Positions 24,283-32,614 of a stretch of DNA of 64,000 bases are shown piece by piece; within the stretch, counting starts at the first letter, position 1, and every line of letters starts with the position of its first letter. The translations under genes were made by a program, and so were the position numbers. The DNA comes from Scatosoma sp045127595 (GTDB taxonomy: Bacteria > Bacillota > Clostridia > Christensenellales > Borkfalkiaceae), in NCBI GenBank assembly GCA_045127595.1, contig JBGVQS010000027.1, forward strand, positions 59,092 through 123,091. Direction: 5' to 3'. The notes below the pieces were generated by a model that was given only the letters and a program-made list of their open reading frames with translations, was not told the DNA's origin and searched no databases.

Positions 24283-24879
24283 ATGGTCAGCGAAGAAAAA
24301 TTGACAATGGTAATGGACTATATTCGAAAATTTTCAGAAGAAAACGGATATACCCCTTCCGTACGCGAAATCGGAAAAGAATGCGGAATCAAATCCACCG
24401 CAACTGTGCATAGTTATTTGGAAAAATTGCAAACGAAAGGCTTTTTAAATAAAGCTACGAATAAAAAACGTGCGGTAACCATTGGGAGAAGCTCGGGCGT
24501 AAATATTCCCCTTATCGGTACAGTTACCGCAGGGCAACCTATTTTCGCATATGAAAATTATGAAGATTATTACACTTTCCCCGTTGGAGAATTCCGCGGC
24601 GAAGAATTGTTTATGCTTCGCGTGCAAGGAACGTCTATGATCGACGCAGGAATTATGGACGGAGATAAAATTATCGTTCGTAAACAGGCAACCGCTGAAA
24701 ACGGAGAAATCGTTGTCGCTATCGTAGATGATTCCGCTACGGTAAAACGTTTTTATCGAAAAAACGGACAAATTATTTTACACCCTGAAAATGAAGCGTT
24801 ATCCGACATGGTTTTTGAGGGCGACCAAGTTGCTATTCTCGGTAAAGTCGTTGGATTGATGCGCAATTATCGCTCTTAA
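24283..24879 (+). CDS. lexA: LexA repressor
   Basis: 198 residues. SOS repressor that cleaves itself when RecA filaments form. The N-terminal winged helix includes YTPSVREIGKECGIKSTATVHSYLEKL (about 23-49). The S24 domain has the Ala83-Gly84 cleavage bond, nucleophile Ser118 in GTSM and general-base Lys155 in ATVKRF. Length and spacing are normal. Start preceded by AGGAGG. It is monocistronic and ends at a terminator shared with rluB. Confidence 0.96.
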   Translation: MVSEEKLTMVMDYIRKFSEENGYTPSVREIGKECGIKSTATVHSYLEKLQTKGFLNKATNKKRAVTIGRSSGVNIPLIGTVTAGQPIFAYENYEDYYTFPVGEFRGEELFMLRVQGTSMIDAGIMDGDKIIVRKQATAENGEIVVAIVDDSATVKRFYRKNGQIILHPENEALSDMVFEGDQVAILGKVVGLMRNYRS

Positions 24880-24901
24880 ACGGCTAAAAATTAAAATATT
24901 T

Positions 24902-24927
24902 CCCCGAATCCATATTAGGATTCGGGG
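24902..24927. terminator. Bidirectional terminator between lexA and rluB
   Basis: 9-bp stem CCCCGAATC / GATTCGGGG with an 8-base loop, flanked by T-rich or A-rich runs on both sides. Confidence 0.82.
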
Positions 24928-24935
24928 ATTTGTTA

Positions 24936-25640
24936 TTAAAGTCCTTTTAAATATGCAATTTCAAACTCCGTCAACGGTCTCATTTCCCCGCGATCAAGCC
25001 CTGATAACTTTAATTGTCCGACGCTAATTCGTTTCAAAAATTCGACGTTTCTTCCGATTGCTTCAAACATACGGCGAACTTGCCGATTTCTTCCTTCTGT
25101 GATCGTGATATGCACTTTTGTATAGGCCTTATTCGTTTCAACGATATGTGCTTTGCATTTTTTAGTCAAAATGCCGTCTAATTCTATGCCTGAACGAATC
25201 GGATTTAAGTCTTTTTCCGTCAAAGTCCCCTCAATTCTTGCCATATACGTTTTGGGCACTTCCGCTTTTGGATGTGTCAGTCTATACGCAAGATCTCCGT
25301 CGTTTGTTAAAATTAAAAGTCCTTCCGTTGCGTAATCTAAACGTCCAACGGGAAAAACTCTGCCAACGGTATTGGGCAGTAAATCCATGACCGTTTTCCT
25401 GCCACGATCGTCTGATACGGTACAAACAACCCCTTTCGGTTTATTCATAATATAATATTCTTCTTTTTTTTCTTCTACGATAACAGGAACGTCATCAACC
25501 GAAACAATATCGTTTTCAGTAACGTCCATGCCGAGTTTTGCGATTTCTCCATTGATTTTTACGCGGCCTGCGGAAATCATTTCATCCGCATGACGGCGGC
25601 TTGCAATATTGTTTTCAGCTAAAAATTTATTGATTCTCAT
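24936..25640 (-). CDS. rluB: Pseudouridine synthase, RluB/RsuA family
   Basis: 234 residues. Makes pseudouridine in rRNA, probably in 23S domain V. An N-terminal S4 RNA-binding domain (about 1-60) precedes the catalytic domain with MNKPKGVVCT (about 65-74), the catalytic Asp in GRLDYATEGLLILTNDG (about 98-114) and EGRNRQVRRMF (about 181-191). It is the last gene of a minus-strand run that starts with the site-2 protease and includes scpA/scpB, the usual rluB neighbours. Confidence 0.93.
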   Translation of the reverse strand: MRINKFLAENNIASRRHADEMISAGRVKINGEIAKLGMDVTENDIVSVDDVPVIVEEKKEEYYIMNKPKGVVCTVSDDRGRKTVMDLLPNTVGRVFPVGRLDYATEGLLILTNDGDLAYRLTHPKAEVPKTYMARIEGTLTEKDLNPIRSGIELDGILTKKCKAHIVETNKAYTKVHITITEGRNRQVRRMFEAIGRNVEFLKRISVGQLKLSGLDRGEMRPLTEFEIAYLKGL

Positions 25641-25668
25641 TCGTTATGCCTTCTTCTTTGATTGTCTA

Positions 25669-26709
25669 TTATAGTTTATATAAATTCGTTGAAAAAAGCA
25701 ACCGTTTTGCAAGATATATTTCGATTTGACCGACAATTTTATCATTTTTAGCGATAAAAAGTCTATTTTTCACGTTTGATATGCAGAATTCAAGTTGACT
25801 TTCCTCTCCGTCGCTTAACGGATAAGAAAATTCTTCCCGCACTACTGCTTTTATGACGGATTTTCCGTTTGAAAGCTCAAACACATCCCCTTTTTGAAGA
25901 ATATTTTTTAGTTTGTAAGCTTCGTAAGCGTCTTCTAAAAGCTGTATAGAGCGTTCATAAGTCGTTGGACAATTCAACACCGTGCAAATCAAGGTCATAC
26001 CGTATTTATTTGCTGCAGAAACCAAACATCGTCCCGCTTCCTTTGTATAGCCCGTTTTTACTCCGATTCCGCCCTCGTATAAATAAAGCATTTTATTTTT
26101 ATTTTTCCATCCGCAAGGAGCATAATATTCCGTGGAGACTATTTCCGAGAATGTTGGAATTTTCATCGCATAAGCGGTAATCATACTCAAATCCCTTGCC
26201 GTGGTATAATGCCCTTTTTCAGGCAAACCATGCGGATTTTTAAAAAAAGTATTCAATGCCCCCGCCCGTTGTGCGGTCAAATTCATTTCAAAGCTGAATG
26301 CTTCCACCGTTTTAGAACACTTGATTGCAAGCGCAGTTGCGCAATCGTTACCCGAGCGAAGCATTAAACCATACAACAAATCGTTTACGGAGTATACGTC
26401 GCCTTCTTGTAAATAGACGGAAGAACCTTCTATGCCTACCGCTTCTTTTGGAATGGAGAATCGCTCGTCGAGATTTTTCGTTTTTTCTAAAATGGTAGCT
26501 GCCGTTGCGATTTTTGTAGTGCTTGCCATTGGAAGTCTTACGTCTCCGTTGGATTCATATAAAATGCGACGACTGTTTAATTCGATTACGCATTCCGCTT
26601 TCGCTTCCGTAGCCGAAGTTGCAGCAACGGCGAGTTTTTGCGGGGTTTGGTATGATATAGCCGTAATAATGAAATAAAGGATCGCTATAAGCGATTTTTT
26701 CTTCTTCAT
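25669..26709 (-). CDS. D-alanyl-D-alanine carboxypeptidase (DacF/DacB type)
   Basis: 346 residues with an N-terminal signal peptide or membrane helix (about 5-30). Low-molecular-weight penicillin-binding protein that trims D-Ala from peptidoglycan. Active-site SxxK is Ser63-Lys66 (MASTTK), the SxN box is SGN in LRSGNDCA and the KTG box is VKTGYTKEAG. The C-terminal PBP5-like domain is short. It lies next to ytfJ and scpAB; a sporulation role like DacF is likely but not certain. Close spacing (2 bases) to the upstream ytfJ gene supports cotranscription. Confidence 0.9.
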   Translation of the reverse strand: MKKKKSLIAILYFIITAISYQTPQKLAVAATSATEAKAECVIELNSRRILYESNGDVRLPMASTTKIATAATILEKTKNLDERFSIPKEAVGIEGSSVYLQEGDVYSVNDLLYGLMLRSGNDCATALAIKCSKTVEAFSFEMNLTAQRAGALNTFFKNPHGLPEKGHYTTARDLSMITAYAMKIPTFSEIVSTEYYAPCGWKNKNKMLYLYEGGIGVKTGYTKEAGRCLVSAANKYGMTLICTVLNCPTTYERSIQLLEDAYEAYKLKNILQKGDVFELSNGKSVIKAVVREEFSYPLSDGEESQLEFCISNVKNRLFIAKNDKIVGQIEIYLAKRLLFSTNLYKL

Positions 26710-26711
26710 TT

Positions 26712-27083
26712 TCAGTCCTTTTGTATAACGTTGCGAACGATTTCACTTGCCTGTTCTACAAGATGGTCAAGCGCCTCGTCCGTTATCCGTAAAATTCGGC
26801 AGGTCTTTCCGTCGTCAACAATAAAGCCCATCGGTTTCATACTGACGACCGCCCCACTACCGCCGGCAAACGGGAAAGAATCGGTTTCTTTTACAACCTT
26901 GACGTCTCCGTATTCTCCGCCCCCTGCAAGATTGCCAAACGTTACTTTTGAAAAGGGAATAAGCTGAAAACCGCTTGCGGTTACAATCGGTTTACCAATG
27001 ACGGTATCTACGTCGGCGAGCGTATCCAAACGTTCCAAAGAAGACGAAATCAAATTGTTGATTTTTTGGTTTTTCTCTGACAT
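26712..27083 (-). CDS. ytfJ: Sporulation protein YtfJ/GerW
   Basis: 123 residues, a typical GerW-family protein: DTVIGKPI, the VTFG..GGGEYG segment and GGSGAVVSMKPMGFIV. In Bacillus the protein is made in the forespore and affects germination. Its start lies inside the end of the upstream DUF2953-like gene (34-base overlap), the same pairing (ytfI-ytfJ) as in Bacillus, which supports both calls. Cysteine-free core, no signal peptide. Confidence 0.9.
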   Translation of the reverse strand: MSEKNQKINNLISSSLERLDTLADVDTVIGKPIVTASGFQLIPFSKVTFGNLAGGGEYGDVKVVKETDSFPFAGGSGAVVSMKPMGFIVDDGKTCRILRITDEALDHLVEQASEIVRNVIQKD

Positions 27084-27586
27084 ATCATTTTCTCCTTTAA
27101 AAATTTTATAAAATGCCGCAAAAGAATGAAAAGATTAAAAAAAACAGTCAACTTATACGACAAACGTAGCACGTCGCCATTCGTCAACCATACGTTATTT
27201 TCAATTTTTTCTTTTTTGCCCTGTAAAATGAAAAAATAAGTACGCAAAAACGCGTGTAATACGCTTACGGGAAAGAGATATTCCACACCCGTTTCCGTAG
27301 TCAACGTTATGTTTTTTAAGCGAAAAAGCTTGTATATTTTAAAGCGCTTGCGTTCCTGATTGATTTGCTCATAAGGAACTAAGCGGACTTTTCTTTTCGA
27401 GAGATGAAAAGCAAAACCCCCGTTATAAGTTGCTAAATATCCGCCGATAAACGGAAAAATATCGTAAGCGCGGACGGAAAAGGCAAATTTTCTGCGATTC
27501 ATATCAAAATGACCGTCGGAACATAAATAAATCGGAAAAAATAACAGCGTTATTATCCCCAAAAGCGCAAAAAATAACCCACCCAT
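27050..27586 (-). CDS. DUF2953-like membrane protein (YtfI-like)
   Basis: 178 residues. One hydrophobic helix at the N-terminus (about 3-22), a beta-rich middle part with few strong motifs, and a second hydrophobic segment near 140-155. Position directly upstream of, and overlapping, ytfJ and downstream of scpB suggests the DUF2953 sporulation-associated protein YtfI; sequence alone would not prove it. The start codon lies in the arm of a strong hairpin, and no ribosome binding site is seen. Confidence 0.58.
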   Translation of the reverse strand: MGGLFFALLGIITLLFFPIYLCSDGHFDMNRRKFAFSVRAYDIFPFIGGYLATYNGGFAFHLSKRKVRLVPYEQINQERKRFKIYKLFRLKNITLTTETGVEYLFPVSVLHAFLRTYFFILQGKKEKIENNVWLTNGDVLRLSYKLTVFFNLFILLRHFIKFLKEKMICQRKTKKSTI

Positions 27587-27605
27587 AGTAATAATATGGG
27601 TAGGT
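27577..27605 (-). terminator. Hairpin over the start codon of the YtfI-like gene
   Basis: ACCTACCCAT pairs with ATGGGTGGGT (27596-27605 with 27577-27586; one G-T pair), followed on the minus strand by TATTTTTT. It looks like an intrinsic terminator after scpB that includes the next gene's ATG. Confidence 0.5.
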
Positions 27606-27628
27606 TTCTTGAAAGTATGTATTTCGCT

Positions 27629-28327
27629 TTATTGAATTTTGATGATGCCATCTTTTATATCTTTTAAGAAATCAGGCAACTCAAAACCGTCGTTGGGATT
27701 AGCTTCTTCCTCTGCCGTCGGTTCTTCATCCATTAAATCGGGATCATTTTCAGGGTCATAAACGTCCTTTTCGTATAAGTAATTGCTCGTTTCGTCCACT
27801 GCATTTAATTCTGCAATCTTGCGCATAAGTTCTTCGTAATCGGGCAACTCGGACAAATTTTTTAATTTGAAACGCTTTAAGAAATTGTCCGTAGTTCCGT
27901 ACTCTACGGGTTTACCAGGCGTTTCACGTCTTCCGCAGGGATAAATCATATCAAGCCCAAGCAAGGTTGTTATTGCATAATCGCTATTGATTCCGCGGAT
28001 AGCTTCCAATTCACTTCTCGTGATCGGTTGCTTATAAGCAATAATTGCCGCGCTTTCCAAAATGGTTCTTGTAAATTCCTTTTCGCGAATGGGCATCAAT
28101 ACCGACGCAACGCGATCTTTATAATCGGGATTGGTAGCAAATTGTAATTTGTGGTTAAAATGCAAAAGCCGAATACCGCAAATTCCGTTATATTTCTTTT
28201 CAAGCTGACGAATCGCGTCGTCTAAATCCTTTTTGGAAATTTCGAGTTTTTCGCGTAATAAATCGGCGGGAACAGCGTCGCCTGCCGCAAATAATATCGC
28301 CTCAATTATATTCGTCAATTTCTCCAA
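27629..28327 (-). CDS. scpB: Segregation and condensation protein B
   Basis: 232 residues. Kite-type partner of ScpA in the Smc-ScpAB condensin. Two winged-helix domains with the conserved FTRTILESAAIIAYKQPITRSELEAIRG stretch (about 84-111) and PGKPVEYGTTDNFLKRF (about 136-152). The acidic C-terminal tail (NDPDLMDEEPTAEEE) is longer than in Bacillus. It overlaps the scpA end by 26 bases. Confidence 0.94.
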   Translation of the reverse strand: MEKLTNIIEAILFAAGDAVPADLLREKLEISKKDLDDAIRQLEKKYNGICGIRLLHFNHKLQFATNPDYKDRVASVLMPIREKEFTRTILESAAIIAYKQPITRSELEAIRGINSDYAITTLLGLDMIYPCGRRETPGKPVEYGTTDNFLKRFKLKNLSELPDYEELMRKIAELNAVDETSNYLYEKDVYDPENDPDLMDEEPTAEEEANPNDGFELPDFLKDIKDGIIKIQ

Positions 28328-29114
28328 TTTCTTCGTCCTCGCTTCTGTTCAAATTTTTCTTGATCGTTATAGCTGAAAAAAGTTCTTCCTGTTCTACAAT
28401 GATAAATTGATGCTTTAAAAGTTCTAACAATGCTTGAAAAGTCGTTACAATTTCGGCGGTAGTTGCTTCTTCGTTAAAAAGCTCGTCAAAAAACAACTTT
28501 TCCGACGTATGTATTTTTTCTCGAATATGCTTTATTTTATCTCTAACCGTAAATACGTCTTTGGGAATTTCACGCGGAGGCGGATTGCTACGCTTTTTGC
28601 TTTCTTGTCGCAAAAGCATTTTTGTAAACGCGCGCATCAAACCGTCTAACGTCAAATCGCGGTATTGCACTTGAACCCCAGTCATATCCTTGTCGGGTTG
28701 TTTGAAGAAATATCCGATTGTTTCGCGTTCTTTCAGCTTGTCCGCTTCTTCTTTGATCATTTTATATTCTTCAAGCGTGCGGATAAGTTCTTGCTTCGGA
28801 TCGTCGTCTTCGTCGTAATAATCTTCAAATCCGTCGTCGGGAGGCGGCACAAGACTGCGCGCTTTAATGTCGATAATCGTTGCCGCTATATGTAAATATT
28901 CGCTCGCTTTTTCAACGTCTAAATATGGCAATCCTTTCATATATGCCAAGAATTGCTCGGTTACTTGCGAAACAAAAATATCTTTAATTTCGATTTCTTC
29001 TTCTTTTATCAAATGCAAAAGAAGATCCAACGGCCCTTCGAAATTATCTAAGACGGTCGTGTAATCTACTTCCGTTTCAAAATTTTTGACCGAATCAACG
29101 GTAAATTTATCCAT
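28302..29114 (-). CDS. scpA: Segregation and condensation protein A
   Basis: 270 residues. Kleisin subunit of condensin, bridging Smc heads. The N-terminal NFEGPLDLLLHLIKEEEIEIKDI motif (about 24-46) and the YLHIAATIIDIKARSLVPPP segment (about 73-92) are diagnostic; the C-terminal winged helix ends near ELLKHQFIIVEQEE. Cotranscribed with scpB (overlap) and preceded 12 bases upstream by the site-2 protease gene. Confidence 0.94.
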   Translation of the reverse strand: MDKFTVDSVKNFETEVDYTTVLDNFEGPLDLLLHLIKEEEIEIKDIFVSQVTEQFLAYMKGLPYLDVEKASEYLHIAATIIDIKARSLVPPPDDGFEDYYDEDDDPKQELIRTLEEYKMIKEEADKLKERETIGYFFKQPDKDMTGVQVQYRDLTLDGLMRAFTKMLLRQESKKRSNPPPREIPKDVFTVRDKIKHIREKIHTSEKLFFDELFNEEATTAEIVTTFQALLELLKHQFIIVEQEELFSAITIKKNLNRSEDEEIGEIDEYN

Positions 29115-29126
29115 AAAAGCTCCTTT

Positions 29127-29813
29127 TTAATGAATGAAACCAAAAATCCAATTCCAAAATAAAGTGATGGGTTTTCCAACAATTTGTAAGGCAAAATCCA
29201 AGATATACCCCAAAATATCAACGTAAACCAACGCGGGAACACGTGCTGATAAAACGTGAATCATAATTAAACCGAGTAAAATATACGAGCCGTACTGTCT
29301 TAAAGTCCAATAAACTTTACCGCGCCGCTTCGCCAACGCGTCGTAAATGCGAAAACCGTCGAGCGGATAAAACGGCAACAAATTAAAAATGCAAAAGGAA
29401 AGCGAACATACGTATAATCCGCGGAATAAATAATAAAAAAAGAGCTCAGCATTTGTTCCGGCTACCAACGGACAAAGATACTCATAGACGAGAATCCATA
29501 ACGGAAAAAGTAAAAACGCCATGAGATAATTCATCAATATTCCTGCTGCGGAAGTCCAAAAAGCCCCTTTTTTATAATGATCGAAGTTATTCGGATTCAC
29601 AGGAACGGGTTTTGCCCAACCAAATCCAGCTAAAGCAAACATAAGCATTCCCAAAGGATCGAAATGCCGCGCGGGATTTAAGCTCATTCTTCCGGAAAAC
29701 TTTGCGGTAGGATCACCGCATTTATAAGCGGCATAGGCATGTGCGAATTCATGAAACGTAATCACGACAATAGCCGCAAGTAATTGTGAAACAATTAAAA
29801 TCAACTGTACCAT
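29127..29813 (-). CDS. Site-2 protease family membrane metalloprotease (M50, YwhC-like)
   Basis: 228 residues, with about five membrane helices. The zinc site HEFAH lies at residues 21-25 in the first helix, and the second motif NLLPFYPLDGFRI (about 142-154) supplies the third ligand Asp. This is the short YwhC/rhomboid-like subgroup common upstream of scpAB in Firmicutes. Substrate unknown. First gene of the minus-strand run that leads to rluB. Confidence 0.9.
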   Translation of the reverse strand: MVQLILIVSQLLAAIVVITFHEFAHAYAAYKCGDPTAKFSGRMSLNPARHFDPLGMLMFALAGFGWAKPVPVNPNNFDHYKKGAFWTSAAGILMNYLMAFLLFPLWILVYEYLCPLVAGTNAELFFYYLFRGLYVCSLSFCIFNLLPFYPLDGFRIYDALAKRRGKVYWTLRQYGSYILLGLIMIHVLSARVPALVYVDILGYILDFALQIVGKPITLFWNWIFGFIH

Positions 29814-29882
29814 ATCAAACTAAGTATAACACAAGCAGAAAAAAATTGCAAGTCTGCTATGTGTAAAATAAGAAAAAATTGC

Positions 29883-31214
29883 TTATTTTCCCTGCAATCG
29901 AGCGGGAATAACGTCGTTTCTCGTCAAATCGTCATACGTTTGCGGCTTTACGATATATTCCGCCTGCCCATTATTGACAAGCACGCAAGGCGGAATTTTA
30001 TTACGGTTATAATTCATTGCCATGGAGTAATTATATGCTCCCGTCGATAAAATGGCAAGAATATCCCCCGTCTTTGCTTGCGGCAACGGAACGTTTACCG
30101 CGATCAAATCGCCGCTTTCACAGCATTTTCCGGCAATGGAGACGATTTCATTCGGTTCTTCGTTTGCCCGATTGGCTAAAATCGGTGTATATTTCGATTC
30201 ATATAAGGCATAGCGCGGGTTGTCAAACATTCCCCCATCCACAGCAACGTATTTTTTAACGTTTGGAATTTCTTTAATTGCCCCAACCGTATACAAAGTT
30301 ACCCCCGCTTCGCCAACGATCGAACGCCCCGGCTCAATCAGCAAATACGGCAACGGCAAAGCGTATTCTTTTGCTTTTTGCTTTACCGCGGTAATCAACG
30401 CTTTTACGTATTCGGCATATTCGTTTGCAGACAGTTTTCTGTCTTCCTCCGTGTACCAAATCCCGTATCCTCCGCCAAGATTTAATGTTTTGACGGTAAA
30501 TCCAAGTTTTTCCTTCATGTTAAGCGCAAAGCGCATGCACTTTTCAACGGCAAGTACAAAGGACTGTTCTTCAAAAATTTGCGAACCGATATGACAATGA
30601 TAGCCTTCTAATTTCACGTTTTTCTTGGAAAGAGCGTAAGCGGTAACCGCTTCAGCCGTACCGTCGGAAATGGAAAAACCGAACTTACTGTCCGTAGTTG
30701 CCGTTTGCACAAAAGCGTGCGTATGCGCTTCTACACCAGGGTTGATACGCAATAGAATTTTTTGGCAAATTCCACGTTTTGCGGCTTCTGCGTCAATTTT
30801 ATCAATTTCAGAATAAGCGTCCGCAACAATGCATTCAATACCCGCGTCTAAAGCTTCTCCAAGCTCATAATCAAGCTTATTATTGCCATGCATATATATT
30901 TTTTTAACGGGAAAGCCAGCCTGTAACGCCGTATATAATTCTCCGCCTGAAACAACGTCTATCCCGATATTTTCTTCAGCGGCGATTCGATAAATTGCCT
31001 TGCAGGAAAATGCTTTGGAAGCATATAAAACCATACCGTTTCCGTCGTAATAATTTTCTATCGTTTGACGGTATACCTGCATCATTTTACGAATGTATGC
31101 TTCATCAAAAAGATAAACGGGCGTGCCGAATTTTTTGGCGAGTTCCACACAGTCCGCGCCGCCAAGCTCTAAATGCCCTTTCTCGTTGATTTTTAACGTA
31201 TCTCTAACGTTCAT
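29883..31214 (-). CDS. lysA: Diaminopimelate decarboxylase
   Basis: 443 residues. PLP enzyme that makes lysine from meso-diaminopimelate. PLP Lys in YASKAF (about 64-69), HCHIGSQI (about 199-206), GGGYGI (about 251-256), EPGRS (about 297-301) and the CESGD loop (about 371-375) are conserved. Length is normal. It is transcribed from its own promoter with a leader of only about 30 bases, so no lysine riboswitch precedes it. Confidence 0.95.
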   Translation of the reverse strand: MNVRDTLKINEKGHLELGGADCVELAKKFGTPVYLFDEAYIRKMMQVYRQTIENYYDGNGMVLYASKAFSCKAIYRIAAEENIGIDVVSGGELYTALQAGFPVKKIYMHGNNKLDYELGEALDAGIECIVADAYSEIDKIDAEAAKRGICQKILLRINPGVEAHTHAFVQTATTDSKFGFSISDGTAEAVTAYALSKKNVKLEGYHCHIGSQIFEEQSFVLAVEKCMRFALNMKEKLGFTVKTLNLGGGYGIWYTEEDRKLSANEYAEYVKALITAVKQKAKEYALPLPYLLIEPGRSIVGEAGVTLYTVGAIKEIPNVKKYVAVDGGMFDNPRYALYESKYTPILANRANEEPNEIVSIAGKCCESGDLIAVNVPLPQAKTGDILAILSTGAYNYSMAMNYNRNKIPPCVLVNNGQAEYIVKPQTYDDLTRNDVIPARLQGK

Positions 31215-31250
31215 TTTACGTTTTTCCTTTCGTGATTTGCTTTTTCTTTT

Positions 31251-31279
31251 ATTGTATCAAATTTGTCATAAAAATGCAA
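31251..31279 (-). promoter_or_regulatory. lysA: Sigma-A promoter of lysA
   Basis: Minus-strand TTGCAT (31274-31279), 17-base spacer, TACAAT (31251-31256). AAGGAAA precedes the start codon. Confidence 0.72.
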
Positions 31280-31308
31280 CGGCTGAAAGATTATTTTTTA
31301 ATGAAAAA

Positions 31309-31344
31309 TCCGCTTTTAAGAAAAATTTTTTCATAAAAGCGAAT
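31309..31344 (-). terminator. Intrinsic terminator of the second carboxypeptidase gene
   Basis: On the minus strand ATTCGCTTTTA pairs with TAAAAGCGGAT, followed by TTTTTC. Confidence 0.75.
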
Positions 31345-31353
31345 CTTTTTGAG

Positions 31354-32565
31354 TTATCGTTTTGTCCAATTCTTGCCGATTTCTTCCATTCGGTCAAAAA
31401 AGTTAGCTTTTTTAACGTCTTCGTTGGCAATAAGCGTTACTTTATCCGCCTCAATACCATTTTTAAAAACGAGTACTTCTCCCACGGAATCCCCTTTTTT
31501 TATAGGGGCTTTTACGCTTTTAAAACGATATTCAAGCGTAATTTCATTCTTTTCCGTTTTGCGTTCAAAAACAAACGCCGATTCTTTTGCGCAAATCTCT
31601 ATTTCGTTTACTTTTCCGCCGTCAACTTTTGCTTTTCTTTCAAGAGGAATATCCTTTTTTATAATTGGTGTCATTCGATAATTCGCAAAAGCGTAATCGA
31701 ACATTGTTTTGACGTCTTGAAAGCGAGTATTGCTGTTTTCTTCTCCGATTACAACGGAAATTACGCGCATATCGTTCCTTTTAGCCGTTGCGGCAAGGCA
31801 AAATCCTGCCTCATTTGTAAAACCCGTTTTCCCGCCGTCGCAGCCGTCGTAAAAGCGAATAAGCTTATTCGTATTCGTTATTTCGGTATATCTTCCTTCT
31901 GGGTGGGAAAATTTGTCCATCCAAACTTTGCCGTATTCGTAATAGGTTTCGTTGGTTAATAGCTCTTTAAGCATTAACGCTACGTCTTTTGCACAGGAAT
32001 ATTGCGGTTCTTTCGGTAAACCCGTGCAGTTTGCAAAAAGGGTATCCGTTGCCCCTAATTCCTTTGCCCTTTCATTCATTCGTTCGACAAAAACGTTTTC
32101 CGCGCCGCTAATTCGTTCTGCCATAGCCACGCAACTATCGTTTGCGGAACAAACAACGATACTTTTTATCAATTCAGAAGTTTTATATTTGGCATTTGCT
32201 TCTAAAAATACCTGAGAACCACCCATGGAAGCCGCCTTTTCGCTGACTTGAATTTCTTCTTCAAGCGTTAAATTGCCTTCTCGAATGGCGTCAAACGTCA
32301 AAATAAGCGTCATGATTTTACACATACTTGCGATCGGCAAACGTTTATTCGGTTCTTTAGAATATACTTCCGTTTGTGTTTCAAAGTCCATTAAATAAGC
32401 CGATTTTGCATGATTTTCCAAGCTTATACCTGTTTTTTCATTATCTATGGCTTCCGCATTACAAAAAATTGCGTTATCCTTCGCGGAAAAATCGGTCGTT
32501 CGTAACATTTTTGGCATACACAACGCAAGAGCAAGCCCTAAAAATTTAACAGCAGTTTTTCTCAT
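31354..32565 (-). CDS. D-alanyl-D-alanine carboxypeptidase, second copy
   Basis: 403 residues with an N-terminal signal peptide. SxxK is Ser80-Lys83 (IASMCK), SxN is SAN in CSANDSC, and KTG is GGKTGFTNEAG. A C-terminal PBP5-like beta domain is present (about 290-390), so it is more complete than the copy at 25.7-26.7 kb. It follows spoIVB, where many Firmicutes carry spo0A. A place in spore cortex or sporulation-linked wall trimming is suggested by context only. Confidence 0.9.
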   Translation of the reverse strand: MRKTAVKFLGLALALCMPKMLRTTDFSAKDNAIFCNAEAIDNEKTGISLENHAKSAYLMDFETQTEVYSKEPNKRLPIASMCKIMTLILTFDAIREGNLTLEEEIQVSEKAASMGGSQVFLEANAKYKTSELIKSIVVCSANDSCVAMAERISGAENVFVERMNERAKELGATDTLFANCTGLPKEPQYSCAKDVALMLKELLTNETYYEYGKVWMDKFSHPEGRYTEITNTNKLIRFYDGCDGGKTGFTNEAGFCLAATAKRNDMRVISVVIGEENSNTRFQDVKTMFDYAFANYRMTPIIKKDIPLERKAKVDGGKVNEIEICAKESAFVFERKTEKNEITLEYRFKSVKAPIKKGDSVGEVLVFKNGIEADKVTLIANEDVKKANFFDRMEEIGKNWTKR

Positions 32566-32581
32566 ATTCTTCCCCTTTTGT

Positions 32582-32612
32582 TATGTCAGGCATAATTATT
32601 ATGTCTGACATA
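32582..32612. repeat. Interspersed palindromic repeat, copy 3
   Basis: 15-bp arms TATGTCAGGCATAAT / ATTATGTCTGACATA, one G-T pair and a single-base loop, between spoIVB and the carboxypeptidase gene. It shares the TATGTC..GACATA core with the other three copies. No T-run. Confidence 0.8.
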
Positions 32613-32614
32613 GC

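Noticed and set aside
31215..31300. Lysine riboswitch before lysA
   Set aside because: The promoter leaves a leader of only about 30 bases, too short for a lysine aptamer.
31123..31959. Long plus-strand frame of 278 codons opposite lysA and a carboxypeptidase gene
   Set aside because: Phe/Ser/Lys-rich shadow of real minus-strand genes; it crosses the lysA promoter and has no ribosome binding site.
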